A stretch of 5,089 bases of DNA from Candidatus Roizmanbacteria bacterium (GCA_016203755.1 JACQMD010000005.1:1-5089); one strand, 5' to 3'; counted from the stretch's first letter, positions 1-5,088 are shown. Numbers and translations: made by a program. Notes: a model not told the origin generated them from the letters alone.

Positions 1-2
1 GA

Positions 3-116
3 GCACAAACCCACATGGTAAATATGAGTGTCTTTCAAACCATTAAACTTAAGAATCAACCACTGACTCCTACCTTAAAAGAGTATCTTCTCAATGGAGC
101 TGTCGGAAAGAACTGA
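3..116 (+). CDS. 3' end of an unidentified gene entering from the left edge (partial)
   Basis: One frame is open from the left edge of the window to a TGA at 114-116, giving 37 codons. The peptide ends KEYLLNGAVGKN and is mixed polar and hydrophobic, with no motif I recognise. I read it as the C-terminus of a larger protein whose body lies outside the window. An ATG at 15 could instead start a 33-residue protein, but it has no obvious Shine-Dalgarno or promoter. The next gene starts about 50 bases downstream with its own -10 box, so this gene is probably a separate transcription unit. The call rests only on an open frame of modest length and could be chance. Confidence 0.4.
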   Translation, partial: AQTHMVNMSVFQTIKLKNQPLTPTLKEYLLNGAVGKN

Positions 117-155
117 ATAGTTACAGCAAAATAGCGTAGCGGTTGCACTTATGTG

Positions 156-161
156 TATAAT
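156..161 (+). promoter_or_regulatory. -10 box (TATAAT) six bases before an ATG; probable leaderless start
   Basis: A perfect TATAAT lies at 156-161, preceded by TGTG, and the ATG at 168 follows after six bases. Transcription normally starts about 7 bases after a -10 box, which would put +1 on or next to the A of this ATG. No convincing -35 hexamer sits 16-18 bases upstream, and there is no Shine-Dalgarno sequence. The site overlaps a possible GTG start at 153, which argues for the ATG at 168 as the true start. Confidence 0.55.
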
Positions 162-167
162 CACTAT

Positions 168-503
168 ATGGCTAGATGTCCAGAGTGCCCCCGAATGCAA
201 CAAAAACATCCTGCAATTGCAGGTCCCTATACAGAATGTCTTCAATTTGAAGGTATGGCCGAAAGAGGTGGTTTAAGTACGAAAGACGAACACTACGGAG
301 AATATTGTTCTTTATATCGTGACAGAAGAGCATCAGGTGAATCTCTTTCGGATGAAAAGTTGTTTACAGCTATAACCGGCTACGTCCCCGCCATACATCA
401 GAGAGACTACGGTCCTCGAACTCTTTTATATCAATATGAGAATTGGTATGAAGAACCCAAGGCTAGGGAAAAATCTGAAGTAAGCACTACTGGGGAACAG
501 TAA
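168..503 (+). CDS. Small hypothetical protein with four cysteines (CPEC motif)
   Basis: This encodes 111 residues from the ATG at 168; a GTG at 153 would add five. I do not recognise the family. Four cysteines are visible: C4 and C7 in the N-terminal RCPECP motif, C24 in YTECLQ and C47 in GEYCSLYRD. CxxC plus two further cysteines would fit a bound zinc or an iron-sulfur cluster, but this is inference. The C-terminal half is polar and rich in Tyr and Glu (QYENWYEEPKARE) and ends in a tail that is probably disordered. There is no signal peptide or membrane segment, so it should be cytoplasmic. The start was chosen because a TATAAT ends six bases before this ATG. It appears to be a single-gene unit between its own promoter and a weak terminator-like element. 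Confidence 0.65.
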   Translation: MARCPECPRMQQKHPAIAGPYTECLQFEGMAERGGLSTKDEHYGEYCSLYRDRRASGESLSDEKLFTAITGYVPAIHQRDYGPRTLLYQYENWYEEPKAREKSEVSTTGEQ

Positions 504-518
504 TAGTAATAATTTTTT
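486..518 (+). terminator. Weak terminator-like hairpin overlapping the stop codon, followed by T runs
   Basis: TACTG (488-492) and CAGTA (498-502) form a five-pair stem around a GGGAA loop. With a bulged A it could extend to ACTACTG paired with CAGTA-a-TAGT. A run of six T follows at 513-518, and further T-rich sequence extends to about 540. The stem is short and the T tract starts about ten bases after it, so this is not a textbook intrinsic terminator. Its position exactly at the end of a gene is the main argument for it. Confidence 0.25.
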
Positions 519-560
519 GCAGTGTATTCTTTTTTTCTTTCTCCATCAAAACGATGATAC

Positions 561-592
561 TTGCATCATAAGCAAATTCCGTGTAGTATACC
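561..592 (+). promoter_or_regulatory. Putative promoter of the exonuclease/GIY-YIG gene
   Basis: TTGCAT (561-566) is separated by 17 bases from TAGTAT (584-589), and the ATG at 600 follows ten bases later. An overlapping alternative -10, TATACC (587-592), would put +1 on the ATG itself. Either reading leaves essentially no 5' leader and no room for a Shine-Dalgarno sequence. Both hexamers are imperfect, so confidence is moderate. The promoter would occupy the codons of the TTG-initiated extension, which supports rejecting that longer start. Confidence 0.4.
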
Positions 593-599
593 CGTTACT

Positions 600-2021
600 A
601 TGGATCCTGCTGCCCCGCTTGCATTTGTTGATGTTGAGACTACCGGTTTGAGCCCGGTGTACGACCGGATTATTGAGATCGGTATCGTACGGGTTGAAGA
701 CAATAAGGTGGTTGCTACCTGCAATCAACTGATCAATCCCGATCGCCACGTCCCCTCTGAAATTTTTTCTTTAACCGGTATACGGCGTGAGGAACTGGTT
801 AACGCGCCGCTGTTTGTTGAGCTTGAAAAGCATATACAAGAACTTCTGGACGGGGCAGTATTTGTGGCGCACAATGTACGGTTTGATTATAGTTTTGTGA
901 AACATGAATTTGAACGGCTTGAACGGCCATTCAAAGCACCGTTACTTTGTACTGCACGTCTTTCCCGTGCACTCTTCCCGCAATTTTTACATCATGACCT
1001 TTCAACAATTATTGAACGGCTGGGCTTACAGATCACCAATCGCCACCGTGCGTTTGACGATGCGCATGTACTCTGGCAATTTTATCAGCACATTAAACAA
1101 CGTGTAACAGAAAATGATATCGTTGCTGCAATTGCACGCATTCAAAAAAAGCCGACGCTGCCTCCCCTTCTTGATCCGGAAACGATAGAAAAACTTCCCG
1201 AAACTGCCGGGGTTTACTTCTTTCATGACAAAGGCCGGAATCTTCTTTATATTGGTAAAGCGATTAATATCCGCGCACGTGTTCTGTCTCATTTTTCGGC
1301 AGATGCAAGTTCACAAAAACAACTTGCTATGTGCCGGCAAATTGCAGACATAACATGGATTGAAACGGCAGGAGAACTCGGGGCGCTTCTTCGCGAATCA
1401 GAGCTTATTAAAACAATGCAGCCAATCTACAATCGACAATTACGAAATCATCGCGGACTCGTGATTGCCCGGCAACATGTGACAAAAGAGGGATACCAGT
1501 CGGTTGTGCTCGACGATACAGCTGCCATTGATGTAAACGATATTGACAGTGTTCTTGGTGTCTATCGCTCAAAAAGAAAAGCCCTCGATTTTATGAGTTT
1601 TTTAGCAGAAAAATACCATTTGTGCAAAAAAATTCTTGGTATTGATCATTCGTCACGGACATGCTTTGACTACCATTTAGGAATATGCCGCGGCGCCTGC
1701 TGCGGTGAAGAACCGGCAAAACGATACAATCTTCGTGCGCTTCTGGCGTTTGCTGAAAATAAAATAAAACCGTGGTATTTTGATCGTCCGGTTGAAATTA
1801 TTGAGAAACAGAAGGAGACCGGAAAGTGGGAGCGGTTTATTTTGCACAAATGGTGCCTGATACAACATACCACCTCATCAGATGATATTCTGCCAACCGG
1901 CACACTCTTTGACATTGACCGGTATAAAATCTTAAGCAGCTATTTGTCTTCGTATTATTTTCGCCGCGGATCAGGATCATTTCGTCCCTACTCAATCAAA
2001 CCACTATCTCACGCTGTTTAA
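600..2021 (+). CDS. DnaQ-type DEDDh exonuclease fused to a UvrC-like GIY-YIG nuclease with a four-Cys cluster
   Basis: This encodes 473 residues from the ATG at 600; a TTG at 561 would add 13 and is disfavoured by the promoter overlapping it. Numbered from that ATG, residues 7-165 are a DEDDh 3'-5' exonuclease: D11 and E13 in DVETTGL, D96 in HNVRFDY, and H149 with D154 in HRAFDDAH. Residues about 200-285 are a GIY-YIG domain: GVYFF, then LLYIGKA, R227, the catalytic-type glutamate E266 in RESELIK, and N278 in PIYNRQL. Residues about 335-380 carry C342, C355, C363 and C367 with x12/x7/x3 spacing. This matches the cysteine pattern after the GIY-YIG domain in UvrC, where an Fe-S cluster has been reported. 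The UvrBC-contact, RNase H-like and HhH parts of UvrC are absent. DnaQ/GIY-YIG fusions are known in actinobacteria and other phyla. A role in nucleotide excision or other DNA repair is likely, resembling Cho-type 3' incision followed by trimming, but this is inferred. Confidence 0.9.
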   Translation: MDPAAPLAFVDVETTGLSPVYDRIIEIGIVRVEDNKVVATCNQLINPDRHVPSEIFSLTGIRREELVNAPLFVELEKHIQELLDGAVFVAHNVRFDYSFVKHEFERLERPFKAPLLCTARLSRALFPQFLHHDLSTIIERLGLQITNRHRAFDDAHVLWQFYQHIKQRVTENDIVAAIARIQKKPTLPPLLDPETIEKLPETAGVYFFHDKGRNLLYIGKAINIRARVLSHFSADASSQKQLAMCRQIADITWIETAGELGALLRESELIKTMQPIYNRQLRNHRGLVIARQHVTKEGYQSVVLDDTAAIDVNDIDSVLGVYRSKRKALDFMSFLAEKYHLCKKILGIDHSSRTCFDYHLGICRGACCGEEPAKRYNLRALLAFAENKIKPWYFDRPVEIIEKQKETGKWERFILHKWCLIQHTTSSDDILPTGTLFDIDRYKILSSYLSSYYFRRGSGSFRPYSIKPLSHAV

Positions 2022-2046
2022 CCGTTGTAAAATATCTTGTACAATC

Positions 2047-2055
2047 TGCTACAAT
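2047..2055 (+). promoter_or_regulatory. Extended -10 promoter (TGcTACAAT) directly before the response regulator
   Basis: TG, one base, then TACAAT spans 2047-2055, and six bases separate it from the ATG at 2062. A possible -35, TTGTAA, lies at 2025-2030 with a long 19-base spacer; extended -10 promoters can work with a poor -35. A second TACAAT lies at 2040-2045. The 40-base gap after the preceding gene holds no Shine-Dalgarno sequence, so the transcript probably starts at or beside the ATG. Confidence 0.5.
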
Positions 2056-2061
2056 ACCGGT

Positions 2062-2454
2062 ATGGATGATAATGTTTCGGAACCGAAAAGAATTCTTCTT
2101 GCCGAGGATGATGCCGCAACACGCGAACTGTATGAGGAGATTCTCACCAACGCGGGATTTGTGGTGAATGCAGTTTCAGATGGAGAGGAAGCGTTGAACG
2201 CTGCCCGGGAAAAGAAATATGATCTTATTCTTCTTGACATGATGATGCCAAAGGTAAACGGGTTATCATTTCTCATTGAACTGAAAAAACTTCCGCTCTA
2301 CCAGAGTGATCCGGAACCGGTTGTGCTGTTTACCAATCTCATGCACGATCCCGTCATAGCAGAGGCGCTCAGGCTTGGGGCTAAAACATATCTGATAAAG
2401 AGCGAGCTTTCGCCTTCCCAGCTGGTAGACCGGATTCATTATTTTCTGGGGTAG
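2062..2454 (+). CDS. Single-domain (CheY-like) response regulator
   Basis: This 130-residue protein is one receiver domain with no output domain. The acidic pocket is E15, D16 and D17 (LLAEDDA), the phospho-acceptor is D59 (LILLDMMMPKVNG), the conserved Ser/Thr is T91 (VVLFTN), the switch aromatic is Y110, and the invariant lysine is K113 (TYLIKS). All residues needed for Mg-dependent phosphorylation and switching are therefore present. It should be cytoplasmic and act by protein-protein contact rather than by binding DNA. The start at 2062 follows an extended -10 box by six bases. Its last 74 bases overlap the end of the convergent membrane gene on the other strand. No complete histidine kinase lies in the window; the convergent gene has only a degenerate kinase-like helix, so the phosphodonor is unknown. 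Confidence 0.93.
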   Translation: MDDNVSEPKRILLAEDDAATRELYEEILTNAGFVVNAVSDGEEALNAAREKKYDLILLDMMMPKVNGLSFLIELKKLPLYQSDPEPVVLFTNLMHDPVIAEALRLGAKTYLIKSELSPSQLVDRIHYFLG

Positions 2455-3175
2455 AAAGAAGCGTTCCTCCGGTGACCTCTTCTTCAAATTCTTTCAGCAA
2501 GGCAAGTGATTGTTCGGTGGTGGTAATAATCTGCTGGCGTTTTTTTTCGGTACGGGCTGGTAAGTCTGTTGGATCAAGCTGATGCACGTACTGTTTTATC
2601 CGGTTCAATGGTTCACGAAGTTGTGTTGCAAAGCGTACTACCTCGTTTCCGAGAATGTCATCCAATACGTTATTATGTATACGTTTGCCTTTTCGTAAAA
2701 TAAGAATTGCGCGTTCCGCCTCTTGAAATGCGAGATACTTCTCACGGAGGAAAAAACTGACCGGGATTATGGTCAGGAGCGAAAGAATAGTCAAAAAGCT
2801 TGTGGTCGGATCATCATTGCCCAGTCGAAGTAATACGATCAAAAATAGTGTTGAGACTAAAGATAACGAAACGGCCGGAGGAAACAGGAAAGATAAAACA
2901 ACAATGAGAAGATACATACCGAAGGCAAAAGGAGACTGAAACCACCCGGTAGTACCGACAAGGAGCAGGAGAAATGCACTCAATAGCATTGCAAAAGCAG
3001 GCATCACACTTCTCATTCGATGCGTTCGCTGCGCAAAGAACGCAAAGAAAATCAGCGCAAACAGCATTGTATAGAGCAGCTGATACTGAAACAATTTCAA
3101 AAACGGATGCGTCGTGACAATATACACAGTAATAATAATGATAGGAATTCCCACTCCGGGTGATACTGTTTTCAT
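2381..3175 (-). CDS. Multi-spanning membrane protein with a degenerate histidine-kinase DHp-like C-terminus
   Basis: This encodes 264 residues. About six hydrophobic segments fill the first 143 (roughly 8-22, 31-48, 57-76, 83-98, 101-117 and 126-143). A cytoplasmic coiled-coil-like stretch follows (145-235), then a polar tail. Residues 182-190, FATQLREPL, align with the phospho-acceptor box of HisKA domains (FxHELRTPL), and the following NRIKQYVHQL and QQIITTTEQSLALLKEF resemble the two DHp helices. The phosphorylatable histidine is replaced by threonine (T184), and the N/G-box ATPase domain is absent. It looks like a pseudokinase or sensor remnant and should not autophosphorylate. The start codon overlaps the dsbB stop as ATGA (3172-3175), so it is probably translated by coupling. 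Its 3' end runs 74 bases into the convergent response regulator. The HisKA resemblance is my reading and needs a profile search. Confidence 0.75.
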   Translation of the reverse strand: MKTVSPGVGIPIIIITVYIVTTHPFLKLFQYQLLYTMLFALIFFAFFAQRTHRMRSVMPAFAMLLSAFLLLLVGTTGWFQSPFAFGMYLLIVVLSFLFPPAVSLSLVSTLFLIVLLRLGNDDPTTSFLTILSLLTIIPVSFFLREKYLAFQEAERAILILRKGKRIHNNVLDDILGNEVVRFATQLREPLNRIKQYVHQLDPTDLPARTEKKRQQIITTTEQSLALLKEFEEEVTGGTLLSTPENNESGLPAGKAKARSLSDMF

Positions 3176-3723
3176 CGTGTTTGTCGAGAGTGTACCGACT
3201 TTTTGTAAACAAGTGCAAGAGCAAATAACAGCAAAAATGCGGTCAATGACATGAGCGGAATGGTAATATAGCCTAACTCCATCACAAACTTGTCAGTACA
3301 GGATATCGAATATCCGACCGTTGAACAGGGAACAATTTCGTTCACGAGTCCCCGCTGCAGGAGATAATGGTAGCCAGCAATCAGTGCTCCGATTCCAGAC
3401 AGCACCATCGCATAACCGAAAACGTTTTTATCCTTTCGATCCATCCCCATGCCAAAGAGTACCACCTGCGGATACATAAAAATTCGCTGAAACCAGCAGA
3501 GCTTACATGGTTCATAACCGGCAATTTCGGAGAAAAACAGACTCCCCATAGTTGCAACAAGGGCAACGACAAAGGAGAAAAGGAACAGACGATTCGGTAT
3601 AATGGGCAAAAGCAATTTTCTTACTGAAGCATTGAAGTAGGCAGCGATCAGGACGATAAGAATCACTTGTCCGATAAGAGTTAATACCGACAACACCGAT
3701 GTTACCTGTTGCGCTAGCAGCAT
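3172..3723 (-). CDS. dsbB: DsbB/BdbC-family disulfide bond formation protein
   Basis: This 183-residue membrane protein oxidises a DsbA-like thiol oxidase and passes electrons to quinone. The first cysteine pair is C73-K-L-C76 in EPCKLCWFQR. R80, four residues after C76, matches the quinone-site arginine of E. coli DsbB (R48 after C44). The second pair is C133 and C142 in the other exported loop. Hydrophobic helices lie at about 11-30, 45-66, 79-94, 101-122 and 150-172. That is one more at the N-terminus than the four-helix E. coli or Bacillus forms, putting the N-terminus outside if the cysteine loops are exported. No dsbA is in the window. The ATG at 3723 lies seven bases after an extended -10 box and has no Shine-Dalgarno. 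The stop overlaps the next start by four bases, so the two genes share a transcript. VKOR is less likely given the CxxC context and R80. Confidence 0.9.
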   Translation of the reverse strand: MLLAQQVTSVLSVLTLIGQVILIVLIAAYFNASVRKLLLPIIPNRLFLFSFVVALVATMGSLFFSEIAGYEPCKLCWFQRIFMYPQVVLFGMGMDRKDKNVFGYAMVLSGIGALIAGYHYLLQRGLVNEIVPCSTVGYSISCTDKFVMELGYITIPLMSLTAFLLLFALALVYKKSVHSRQTR

Positions 3724-3730
3724 AGCACAT

Positions 3731-3739
3731 ATTATATCA
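3731..3739 (-). promoter_or_regulatory. Extended -10 promoter (TGaTATAAT) of dsbB, made from the upstream stop codon
   Basis: On the minus strand TGA-TATAAT occupies 3739 to 3731, and the dsbB ATG begins at 3723 after seven bases. The TGA is also the stop codon of the upstream gene, so the extended -10 element and the termination codon are the same bases. A weak -35, TTGGGT, lies at 3760-3755 with an 18-base spacer inside the upstream coding region. Predicted +1 falls on or beside the ATG, implying a leaderless mRNA. Confidence 0.6.
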
Positions 3740-4381
3740 TCTCATTCGGGCATGACCCAAAGTAACGAGTCGATCGGCCACATGATCAGTTTTTAACTGT
3801 GAAAGATCGAGTCCTTCCTGAAAACAGGTCATGAGTCCTAAAATAATCCGACTCGCACGAAGTGCTTCCCATCGCCATAAATACGGTATGGGGCCAGGAT
3901 TTTCCTGCAAACCGATAAGCTCTATGTACAACGTCGCAAACAGTGGACCACAGGAAACCGTCACTGTTTTTATATCGGAAATCAAAATTGGACATACTTT
4001 TTCAAAGAGAAAAAATGTTCGTTCAACTATCTCTATTTTATTTTCATCTATAATAATCGTATCCGGGAAAAAATCAAAGGGGAATACGGAAGAAACCCGA
4101 TACAGAATAGTTCCTGATTTTTTTATGAGTTGATTGAATTGCTGTTCTTGTTGAGCAAAAGGCGGGGAAATTGGAGAAGTAATTGGTTGTTCCGTTTTGT
4201 TCATTCTCCTGTTCATTCGGAGAGATGAAGCAATGAGTTTTGAGTGAGGAGGTGCCAGATCAGCAGTGGAATTCCGTTGGAAAGCAGAAATTCGAGAGGT
4301 AGGAATCTGTTTTTTTAACCAGTGAGGTATACCTATAAGTGGAGCAGCATATCGATAGAGCGTGACATCGTGAGTAATCAT
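3737..4381 (-). CDS. Hypothetical protein with a possible PH-like C-terminal domain
   Basis: This encodes 214 residues from the ATG at 4381; a GTG at 4405 would add eight. The ATG is preferred because GGGAGG lies eight bases before it. I do not recognise a named family. Residues 1-60 are basic and of mixed composition, and about 61-85 are a Ser/Pro/Gln/Asn-rich linker. From about 86 comes a compact domain with alternating beta-like segments (TILYRVSSVFPF, FPDTIIIDENKIEIVERTFF, PILISDIKTVTV, LFATLYIELIG) and a final helix (YLWRWEALRASRIILGLMTCF). This beta-rich order closed by one helix resembles a bacterial PH-like fold. Similar proteins with FPDT...D..K and YLWR...A.R.. patterns seem to me typical of candidate-phyla genomes, but that is from memory. 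No clear membrane segment or signal peptide is seen. It lies between the eight-cysteine gene and dsbB on the same strand, and its stop codon is part of the dsbB promoter. Confidence 0.7.
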   Translation of the reverse strand: MITHDVTLYRYAAPLIGIPHWLKKQIPTSRISAFQRNSTADLAPPHSKLIASSLRMNRRMNKTEQPITSPISPPFAQQEQQFNQLIKKSGTILYRVSSVFPFDFFPDTIIIDENKIEIVERTFFLFEKVCPILISDIKTVTVSCGPLFATLYIELIGLQENPGPIPYLWRWEALRASRIILGLMTCFQEGLDLSQLKTDHVADRLVTLGHARMR

Positions 4382-4389
4382 AAGTTTTC

Positions 4390-4395
4390 CCTCCC
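4390..4395 (-). promoter_or_regulatory. Shine-Dalgarno (GGGAGG) deciding the start at 4381
   Basis: On the minus strand GGGAGG lies eight bases before the ATG at 4381, a normal spacing. It is the only clear Shine-Dalgarno sequence in the window and sets this gene apart from its apparently leaderless neighbours. It favours the ATG over the GTG at 4405. Confidence 0.55.
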
Positions 4396-4438
4396 ATCCT
4401 CTCACGGATGCATTCGTTTTGGAAACACCAACTTTCCA

Positions 4439-4467
4439 TATATCTGCAGTATAGCATAAGCAGTCAA
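4439..4467 (-). promoter_or_regulatory. Putative promoter of the PH-like hypothetical gene, with a leader of about 50-60 bases
   Basis: Two overlapping readings exist on the minus strand. TTGACT (4467-4462) with a 17-base spacer leads to GATATA (4444-4439). Alternatively, an extended -10, TGcTATACT, lies at 4456-4448 with a poor -35. Either predicts a leader of about 50-60 bases that carries the Shine-Dalgarno. The rest of the gap from 4406 to 4509 holds AT-rich sequence and no convincing terminator for the upstream gene. Confidence 0.4.
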
Positions 4468-4509
4468 GGGGGTACGTCTGCTAATTAATTGTTTACCCTA
4501 TGGTATGTT

Positions 4510-4887
4510 TTATTGAACTTGTAGACATTGTGTTAATGCTGCAGTTTCGGTCCAACCACAATTTCCGTTTTTCTGCCGTTCACACGTTGCGGTCTTATAA
4601 CATTCATACTCCTCCTGCCATTCACAGGTGGTAACGATTTCATCTGCACGATTCTCTTCCACGCAGAGTTGTCTGCTGCAACCGGCAACTGCGCAACCCG
4701 AACCTGAGATAGGTATTGTGGGAACCGGTGATGCCGGAACTGCCGGAGGATGAGGGATAAAGCGCTGATTTCTCATAAACAGCCACCATGCTGAAAAAAC
4801 AAGGAGGATCATCAAAACTGCAATACCACCTACCTTCTGCAGATGAAACGAAGTGTCTGATTCCCTGCGGGCAACAGGAGTATCCAT
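4510..4887 (-). CDS. Membrane-anchored eight-cysteine-cluster protein
   Basis: This encodes 125 residues from the ATG at 4887; an ATG at 4896 or a GTG at 4908 would lengthen it slightly. A short polar N-terminus leads to one hydrophobic helix at about 20-38 (GGIAVLMILLVFSAWWLFM), then a Pro-rich linker (HPPAVPASPVPTIP), then a C-terminal domain with exactly eight cysteines: C65, C70, C75, C88, C96, C102, C110 and C121. The pattern GC-x4-C-x4-C ... TCEWxxxYECYxxATCERQxxGNCGWT ... C matches what I know as the eight-cysteine-cluster domain found in assorted bacteria; its function is unknown to me. The even number of cysteines and the N-terminal anchor suggest an exported domain held by four disulfides, so DsbB encoded about 800 bases downstream is a plausible source of oxidising power. 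The start follows a TTGACG/TATGCT promoter by 11 bases. Confidence 0.82.
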   Translation of the reverse strand: MDTPVARRESDTSFHLQKVGGIAVLMILLVFSAWWLFMRNQRFIPHPPAVPASPVPTIPISGSGCAVAGCSRQLCVEENRADEIVTTCEWQEEYECYKTATCERQKNGNCGWTETAALTQCLQVQ

Positions 4888-4898
4888 ATGACTCATAC

Positions 4899-4927
4899 AG
4901 CATAGCACATCGCCCGTATACCGTCAA
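4899..4927 (-). promoter_or_regulatory. Promoter of the eight-cysteine gene (TTGACG - 17 - TGcTATGCT)
   Basis: On the minus strand TTGACG (4927-4922) is followed after exactly 17 bases by TATGCT (4904-4899), which also carries the extended TG one base upstream. The ATG at 4887 lies 11 bases after the -10, so the leader would be only about four bases. There is no Shine-Dalgarno. The longer GTG start at 4908 would lie upstream of +1 and is therefore unlikely. Confidence 0.55.
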
Positions 4928-4935
4928 AACAAAAG

Positions 4936-5088
4936 TTATGATGTCACAGTTTCCTTCGTACCAGCCAAACGGGAATGTTCACGATAACTTATAACTCCGA
5001 CATGATGGTGTTGCATACGAGAAAATAAAAAACGCTTGAGAAGTGGCTGGTCAATTGAACGTGTTCCGAAGGTATCAAACGGGATCGT
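4936..5088 (-). CDS. 3' end of an unidentified gene entering from the right edge (partial)
   Basis: A minus-strand frame is open from the right edge to a TAA at 4938-4936, giving 50 residues. The peptide begins TIPFDTFGTR, contains LLKRFLFSRMQHHHVGVISY and ends LAGTKETVTS. The mix of hydrophobic, basic and His residues looks like real protein, but I cannot assign a family from the C-terminal fragment. It points the same way as the four genes downstream, and the next gene has its own promoter starting eight bases after this stop. Confidence 0.55.
   Translation of the reverse strand, partial: TIPFDTFGTRSIDQPLLKRFLFSRMQHHHVGVISYREHSRLAGTKETVTS

Noticed and set aside
210..223. Perfect 14-base palindrome CCTGCAATTGCAGG inside the four-cysteine gene.
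   Set aside because: It lies within coding sequence, is a single copy, and a palindrome of this length is expected about once in several windows of this size by chance.
561..599. TTG-initiated 13-codon extension of the exonuclease gene.
   Set aside because: It has no Shine-Dalgarno, its residues do not belong to the exonuclease fold, and the likely promoter occupies the same bases.
600..2021. Calling the nuclease UvrC or Cho.
   Set aside because: The N-terminal DEDDh exonuclease and the absence of UvrC's C-terminal endonuclease and HhH domains make it a distinct fusion family.
2062..3175. A normal two-component pair made of the response regulator and the convergent membrane protein.
   Set aside because: The membrane protein lacks the phospho-acceptor histidine and any ATPase domain, and the genes are convergent rather than co-transcribed, so no phosphotransfer pair can be claimed.
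3831..4133. Plus-strand open frame of 100 codons opposite the PH-like hypothetical gene, and similar antisense frames elsewhere (for example 1026-1292 minus, 3367-3627 plus, 4788-4994 plus).
   Set aside because: They lie fully inside better-supported genes on the other strand and show no domain, start signal or promoter.
4468..4509. Possible terminator hairpin (GGGTA ... TACCC) after the eight-cysteine gene.
   Set aside because: It has only five pairs, a loop of about 19 bases, and no T run afterwards.
4640..4927. Minus-strand 95-codon frame overlapping the eight-cysteine gene.
   Set aside because: The alternative frame encodes the anchor, Pro-rich linker and patterned cysteine domain. This one has no coherent features, and its start lies at the -35 box of the promoter.
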